Shown: positions 5,958-9,389 of the stretch, piece by piece
Position numbering within the stretch: position 1 is the stretch's first letter
How the letters are laid out: every line of letters begins with the position of its first letter
Origin: Rhodospirillales bacterium
Lineage (GTDB): Bacteria; Pseudomonadota; Gammaproteobacteria; Steroidobacterales; Rariloculaceae
NCBI GenBank assembly: GCA_024640665.1
Contig: JAHEEO010000120.1
Span: 1-9,389 of the forward strand
Direction: 5' to 3'
DNA: 9,389 nt
Made by a program: the position numbers and the translations under genes
Notes under the pieces: generated by a model
What the model was told of the DNA's origin: nothing
What the model saw: only the letters and a program-made list of their open reading frames with translations
Databases searched by the model: none

Positions 5958-6641
5958 ATGCCTGATGAAATCGACATTTTTGGCAACGGAGATGCGCCGT
6001 TCTCCATCACTGAGCTCGTCATTAACCTGAGCATCGGCGTCGTGCTCGCGCTCGCGTTGCGTTGGCACTTCCAACGCTTTGGATCGACGTTGTCGAACCG
6101 GGACGAATTGGCCGGGGTTTTGCCATTCATTCTGCTCACGACGATACTGATTATCACCGTAGTTAAGTCATCGCTGGCACTCTCGCTGGGCTTAGTCGGT
6201 GCTTTGTCAATTGTTCGGTTTCGCACACCGATAAAAGAACCGGAAGAGCTCGCTTACCTCTTCATCGCTATTGCGATGGGCCTTGGGCTGGGAGCAAATC
6301 AAGTCACGGCCACTGTCGTCGCTGGTGCTTTCATCTTGATAGCGATGACGCTGATAAAGCAGGTCTCCGGCCGAGAACTTGGCAAGAATCTGTATTTGTC
6401 AGTCCACTTGGCTGGAGAAAGCGATGGTGCCCAGTTGGATAACCTGAATGCGGTCATCGGTAGACACGTAAAAGCCAACGATTTGCGCCGCTTCGATGCA
6501 CGGTCGAATCTGCTCGAAGCGACTTTCTTGCTCGACATTGCAGCGGCTGAAAATCTGAGCGCGCTGGTTCAGGATCTGCGGTCCAGTTTTCCGACAATCA
6601 GCGTGACCTTTCTCGATCAAAATGGCATGCCCGGCGTTTAG
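5958..6641 (+). CDS. DUF4956 family integral membrane protein
   Basis: 227 residues from the ATG at 5958; there is no strong Shine-Dalgarno sequence. A short polar N-terminus precedes hydrophobic segments at about 16-36 and 53-69. A highly conserved-looking stretch follows, SLGLVGALSIVRFRTPIKEP (76-95), which I recognise as the hallmark of DUF4956. Further hydrophobic segments lie at about 98-113 and 116-134. The last 90 residues (about 138-227) are soluble with alternating strands and helices and probably lie in the cytoplasm. The function is unknown. Members are often encoded next to VTC-type polyphosphate polymerase domain proteins and CotH-type proteins (from memory, not checked here), and the next gene here is CotH-like. 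The stop is 33 bases before the ATG of that gene, so they very likely share a transcript. The conserved RFRTPIKEPEE segment, charged and between membrane segments, is the obvious candidate functional loop. Confidence 0.9.
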   Translation: MPDEIDIFGNGDAPFSITELVINLSIGVVLALALRWHFQRFGSTLSNRDELAGVLPFILLTTILIITVVKSSLALSLGLVGALSIVRFRTPIKEPEELAYLFIAIAMGLGLGANQVTATVVAGAFILIAMTLIKQVSGRELGKNLYLSVHLAGESDGAQLDNLNAVIGRHVKANDLRRFDARSNLLEATFLLDIAAAENLSALVQDLRSSFPTISVTFLDQNGMPGV

Positions 6642-6647
6642 CCGTCT

Positions 6648-6668
6648 GCGCCCATCGCTATATGGCGC
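6648..6668 (+). other. Intercistronic hairpin just before the CotH-like gene start
   Basis: GCGCCCAT (6648-6655) and ATGGCGC (6662-6668) form a 7-bp stem with one bulged C around the loop CGCTAT. It ends six bases before the ATG at 6675 and occupies the place where a Shine-Dalgarno sequence would be. No such sequence is present. It could tune translation of the large second gene relative to DUF4956, or mark an RNA processing point. This rests on base pairing alone. Confidence 0.35.
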
Positions 6669-6674
6669 CGTTTG

Positions 6675-9368
6675 ATGAAGATAGCAGTTCAAAATTCAAA
6701 GCCAGCCCCTGAGGGGCTCACCGCGGGTCGCATGGCTCAACTAGCGCTTACTGCGCTCTTAGTGACTATTCCCCTTACGCTGTTGGCGGTGTCCGGTAAG
6801 CTGGCATTTGTTGCCAAGCCCTTCACCACCATTCGCTCGACATGGGCAACCATTGTCTTCGAGCATGACCAAAGCCTTGGGGAAAAAATTTCAATCGCTA
6901 TCAGCGCGTTTGTCCAAGGAACGGATGATGCCCTAGTTGATATTCCGCAACTTGTCATCGACGTACCGTTTGAGGAAATGCGAGAAATCTACGCAAAGCG
7001 CAATGACGCGCTCGCGCGCGGCTATCTAATACAAGCCCCTGATGATTTCGTCGATGGCGATCTGCGCTTTGCGGACAGAACGATATCCGTCAAGTTGCGG
7101 CTCAAGGGCGACTGGAGCGATCATTTAGCCGGCAGGAAATGGTCGTTTCGCATTCACACGCGCCAAGGCGAGCAATGGATGGGTTTGCGGCGCTTTTCCA
7201 TTCAGAACCCAAACACGCGCGCTTTCCAAGCGGAGTTGTTGTTCTTCGAAACGCTGCGAAAGTTCGGAATTCTTGCGCCACGCTATCAGTTCGCGAATGT
7301 GACGCTGAATGGCGAATCAATGGGCATCATGGCCATCGAAGAATTCTTTGCCAAAGAACTAATGGAGTTCAATGGCCGCAAGGAAAGTGTCATCGTTCGT
7401 TTCGACGAATCCTACCTATGGGGCGCCAAAGATTCCCTCACCGGTAATGCGGTCGGTTTTGACGGCGCGTTCGATTCCTACCTAAACGCCCGAATTGACG
7501 CATTTGGATCTAGTCGCATCGCCGAGTCACCGGAGCTGACGACTCTGAATGCAACGGCGGTCGGGCTCTTACGCGGCTTTGTAGACGGAAGCCTCCCAGC
7601 CTCGGACGTTTTCGATACAACTTTGATGGGACAGTTCATTGCGGTAGCGGATGCGTTTGGATCTTGGCATGCGCTGCGGTGGCACAACGTGCGTTTTTAT
7701 CTGAATCCCATCACTCTGCGCCTCGAACCGATTGGTTACGACGCAACTTTGCAGGCACGCTATCGGAATGAAAGGTCTGCCGTCAATGCCAGCAAATTGG
7801 CAATCGACCTGATGGGAGACCCGCAAATATTTGACGCATATGCGCAAACCATTATTGAACTTGGAAAAGCCGTCAAACACGGCACTTTGTTGAACGATCT
7901 ACGCACAATTGAAGCGCCTATTGTGGCGCTCTTACGCACGGAGTTTCGAAGTATTCAAGATTATCCGCTGGAAGAGCTGATAACGCGGACTGACTTACTA
8001 TCGAAGCGATTGTCACTTCCCGACTCGCAGCAGAGCTTTACTACGATTAGCCAGGACTTCGTTCACTACCTGTATCCCACACTGCTGCATGTTGCCGATA
8101 TCAAAACTGATGGCGGTCATGTGGCTGAAATTCGCAACGCCGTTCCGCGGGAAGTAATGATTGATGCTGTGAATTGGGTCAATGCCGACGGCGCGAAAAG
8201 GCCGGCCTCGGCTATCGATCTGCCTGTACAAATCGCCGGGCTTTCCATTGGCAGTGTGCCTGTACTGCATCGATTTGAGTTGCACGACCCTCCAGCACCG
8301 ACAGGTTGGACCCTGACCGTCACGGCTAGCCTAGAGCAGCATGGTCGGTCCAAAGACATCTTCGCTTTGCCGTCCTTTCCTGCAATGTCGGCGAGACCAA
8401 TACCCGAGGCGAATCTAACTGAACTACTTTCGACTCATCCGTTTCTCTCCGTATCGGCAACGGAAAGCTCGGTATACATCGAGCCAGGTGTTTGGGACGT
8501 CAAGTCGTCGCTCAATATTCCAGTTGGTCTATCACTTGTTATCGACGCCAATACGACATTGCGATTCGCAGCCGATGCAGCGCTTATTGTTCGTGGCCCG
8601 CTGAAAGTGCGGGGCTCAACAGATGCCCCGGTGGTTTTCGAGCCGCTGACTGCATCTGGCTGGCCCGGGCTAGTCGTTTTGGAAGCAGGCGCGCGCTCGT
8701 TACTGCAACACGCGCACATAATAGGCATGCGTGGCGTCAGCAGCGGCAGCTGGGCGCTTACCGGTGGCGTCGTCTTTTACAAGAGTGACGTACGAGTTTC
8801 AAACTCGGTTCTGACTGATAGCCGGGGTGAGGACGCATTGAATATCGTGCATTCGCAGTTCGAGCTGCTAGATACGACGATCGATGGGACCGCATCGGAC
8901 GCACTCGATGCCGATTTCTCCAGCGGCAGCATTCGCGGCGGGCGGTTCGCCAATATTCGCGGCGATGCGATAGATATCAGCGGTAGCACCGTCACCGTCA
9001 GCGACTCGCAGTTCGAATCCATTTTCGACAAAGCACTGTCCGTCGGCGAAGGTAGTCAAATGACGGCCAGCAACATCACTATTGCCAATGTGGGCAGCGG
9101 TGCCGCGGTTAAAGATGGTTCGCAGCTCGACCTTTCTGACGCAGCCATTGATGGCGCGAGCTTCGCGGCACTGACCGCCTACATAAAGAAGCCCGAGTAT
9201 GGGCCCGCGGCTATCGTTGCAAACCGAATCGCTATCACTGGCGCGCTGCGACCGACGCTCGCTCAGACGGGCAGCCGAATCGCGCTCGATGGCAATGACT
9301 CACCTAGCGAGTCTCTGGACGTGGAAGCACTCTATGAAACTGTCATGCGCCCAGAGCTGCAAAAATGA
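6675..9368 (+). CDS. Membrane-anchored CotH-kinase-like protein with C-terminal parallel beta-helix
   Basis: 897 residues from ATG 6675 (an adjacent in-frame TTG at 6672 adds one). A single N-terminal hydrophobic segment (about 21-40) anchors it, with the rest outside the cytoplasm. Residues of about 90-440 resemble the CotH kinase family: LKGDWSDHL (143-151), WSFRI (156-160), a SIQNP segment (175-179), helix then RYQFANVTLNGESMGIMAIEE (203-223), and D326 followed by RWHNVRFY (335-342) and LEPIGYD ending at D356. D326 and D356 are the likely metal/catalytic acids by analogy with CotH; I infer this without an alignment. Residues of about 460-580 form a beta-rich linker domain. Residues of about 590-870 form a right-handed beta-helix with rungs of 22 residues. 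CotH phosphorylates spore-coat proteins in Bacillus; the target here is unknown. It lies 33 bases after DUF4956 and overlaps the next gene by four bases. Confidence 0.85.
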   Translation: MKIAVQNSKPAPEGLTAGRMAQLALTALLVTIPLTLLAVSGKLAFVAKPFTTIRSTWATIVFEHDQSLGEKISIAISAFVQGTDDALVDIPQLVIDVPFEEMREIYAKRNDALARGYLIQAPDDFVDGDLRFADRTISVKLRLKGDWSDHLAGRKWSFRIHTRQGEQWMGLRRFSIQNPNTRAFQAELLFFETLRKFGILAPRYQFANVTLNGESMGIMAIEEFFAKELMEFNGRKESVIVRFDESYLWGAKDSLTGNAVGFDGAFDSYLNARIDAFGSSRIAESPELTTLNATAVGLLRGFVDGSLPASDVFDTTLMGQFIAVADAFGSWHALRWHNVRFYLNPITLRLEPIGYDATLQARYRNERSAVNASKLAIDLMGDPQIFDAYAQTIIELGKAVKHGTLLNDLRTIEAPIVALLRTEFRSIQDYPLEELITRTDLLSKRLSLPDSQQSFTTISQDFVHYLYPTLLHVADIKTDGGHVAEIRNAVPREVMIDAVNWVNADGAKRPASAIDLPVQIAGLSIGSVPVLHRFELHDPPAPTGWTLTVTASLEQHGRSKDIFALPSFPAMSARPIPEANLTELLSTHPFLSVSATESSVYIEPGVWDVKSSLNIPVGLSLVIDANTTLRFAADAALIVRGPLKVRGSTDAPVVFEPLTASGWPGLVVLEAGARSLLQHAHIIGMRGVSSGSWALTGGVVFYKSDVRVSNSVLTDSRGEDALNIVHSQFELLDTTIDGTASDALDADFSSGSIRGGRFANIRGDAIDISGSTVTVSDSQFESIFDKALSVGEGSQMTASNITIANVGSGAAVKDGSQLDLSDAAIDGASFAALTAYIKKPEYGPAAIVANRIAITGALRPTLAQTGSRIALDGNDSPSESLDVEALYETVMRPELQK

Positions 9369-9389
9369 GCGCAACACTGCCGGACACTC
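9365..9389 (+). CDS. Start of an unidentified third operon gene, cut by window edge
   Basis: The ATG at 9365 overlaps the TGA stop of the CotH-like gene (ATGA), and the frame stays open for the remaining eight codons, reading MSATLPDT. The tight overlap argues for translational coupling and a shared role. Eight residues cannot identify a family. From the usual company of DUF4956 and CotH-type genes, a VTC-type polyphosphate polymerase domain protein is the leading guess. Confidence 0.55.

Noticed and set aside
8790..9180. Possible DNA tandem repeat in the beta-helix coding region
   Set aside because: The 22-residue period exists at protein level only; the codons differ between rungs and no direct DNA repeat is visible.
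1..9389. CRISPR array, IS element, tRNA or prophage signatures
   Set aside because: No spaced direct repeats, transposase motifs, tRNA-like cloverleaf or phage genes were seen in the window.

Overview
The window looks like chromosomal DNA of a gammaproteobacterium. The partial MnmG is closely similar in motif content to the Escherichia coli protein. The remaining genes (secreted TAP-type hydrolase, NatAB-like exporter, DUF6152, DUF4956, CotH-type protein) fit an environmental, possibly marine or Xanthomonadales/Woeseiales-like lineage, but the genus cannot be fixed from the sequence. Base composition is moderately GC-rich in genes and more AT-rich in the one sizeable intergenic gap. No tRNA, rRNA, IS element, CRISPR array or phage gene was seen.

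Layout. Positions 1-1031 (minus) hold the N-terminal 343 codons of mnmG, running off the left edge. Divergent from it is a plus-strand block: a secreted alpha/beta hydrolase (1113-2567), a NatA-like ABC ATPase (2614-3336) and a NatB-like ABC-2 permease (3333-4526, overlapping the ATPase by 4 bases). A nested hairpin (4527-4564) follows the permease stop. Next is a short GGDEF-fold protein with a broken active site (4659-5276). It converges on a minus-strand DUF6152 secreted protein (5352-5744), and the two genes share a hairpin that contains the GGDEF stop codon and reads as a terminator for the minus strand.

A 213-base divergent regulatory gap (5745-5957), with a 10-bp palindrome and an inverted repeat, separates DUF6152 from the last plus-strand operon. 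That operon has a DUF4956 membrane protein (5958-6641) and a large membrane-anchored CotH-kinase-like protein with a C-terminal beta-helix (6675-9368). A third gene starts at 9365 through an ATGA stop/start overlap and is cut off by the right edge.

How the genes may work together. The hydrolase-ATPase-permease run looks like a unit coupling an envelope peptidase or esterase with an exporter. The DUF4956 / CotH-beta-helix / truncated gene run is the most interesting part. DUF4956 and CotH-type proteins are, to my recollection, often found beside VTC-type polyphosphate polymerase genes, so the cut-off gene is a good candidate for a polymerase or another partner of an envelope-associated phosphotransfer or polymer system. 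The biochemical role of this set is not known to me.
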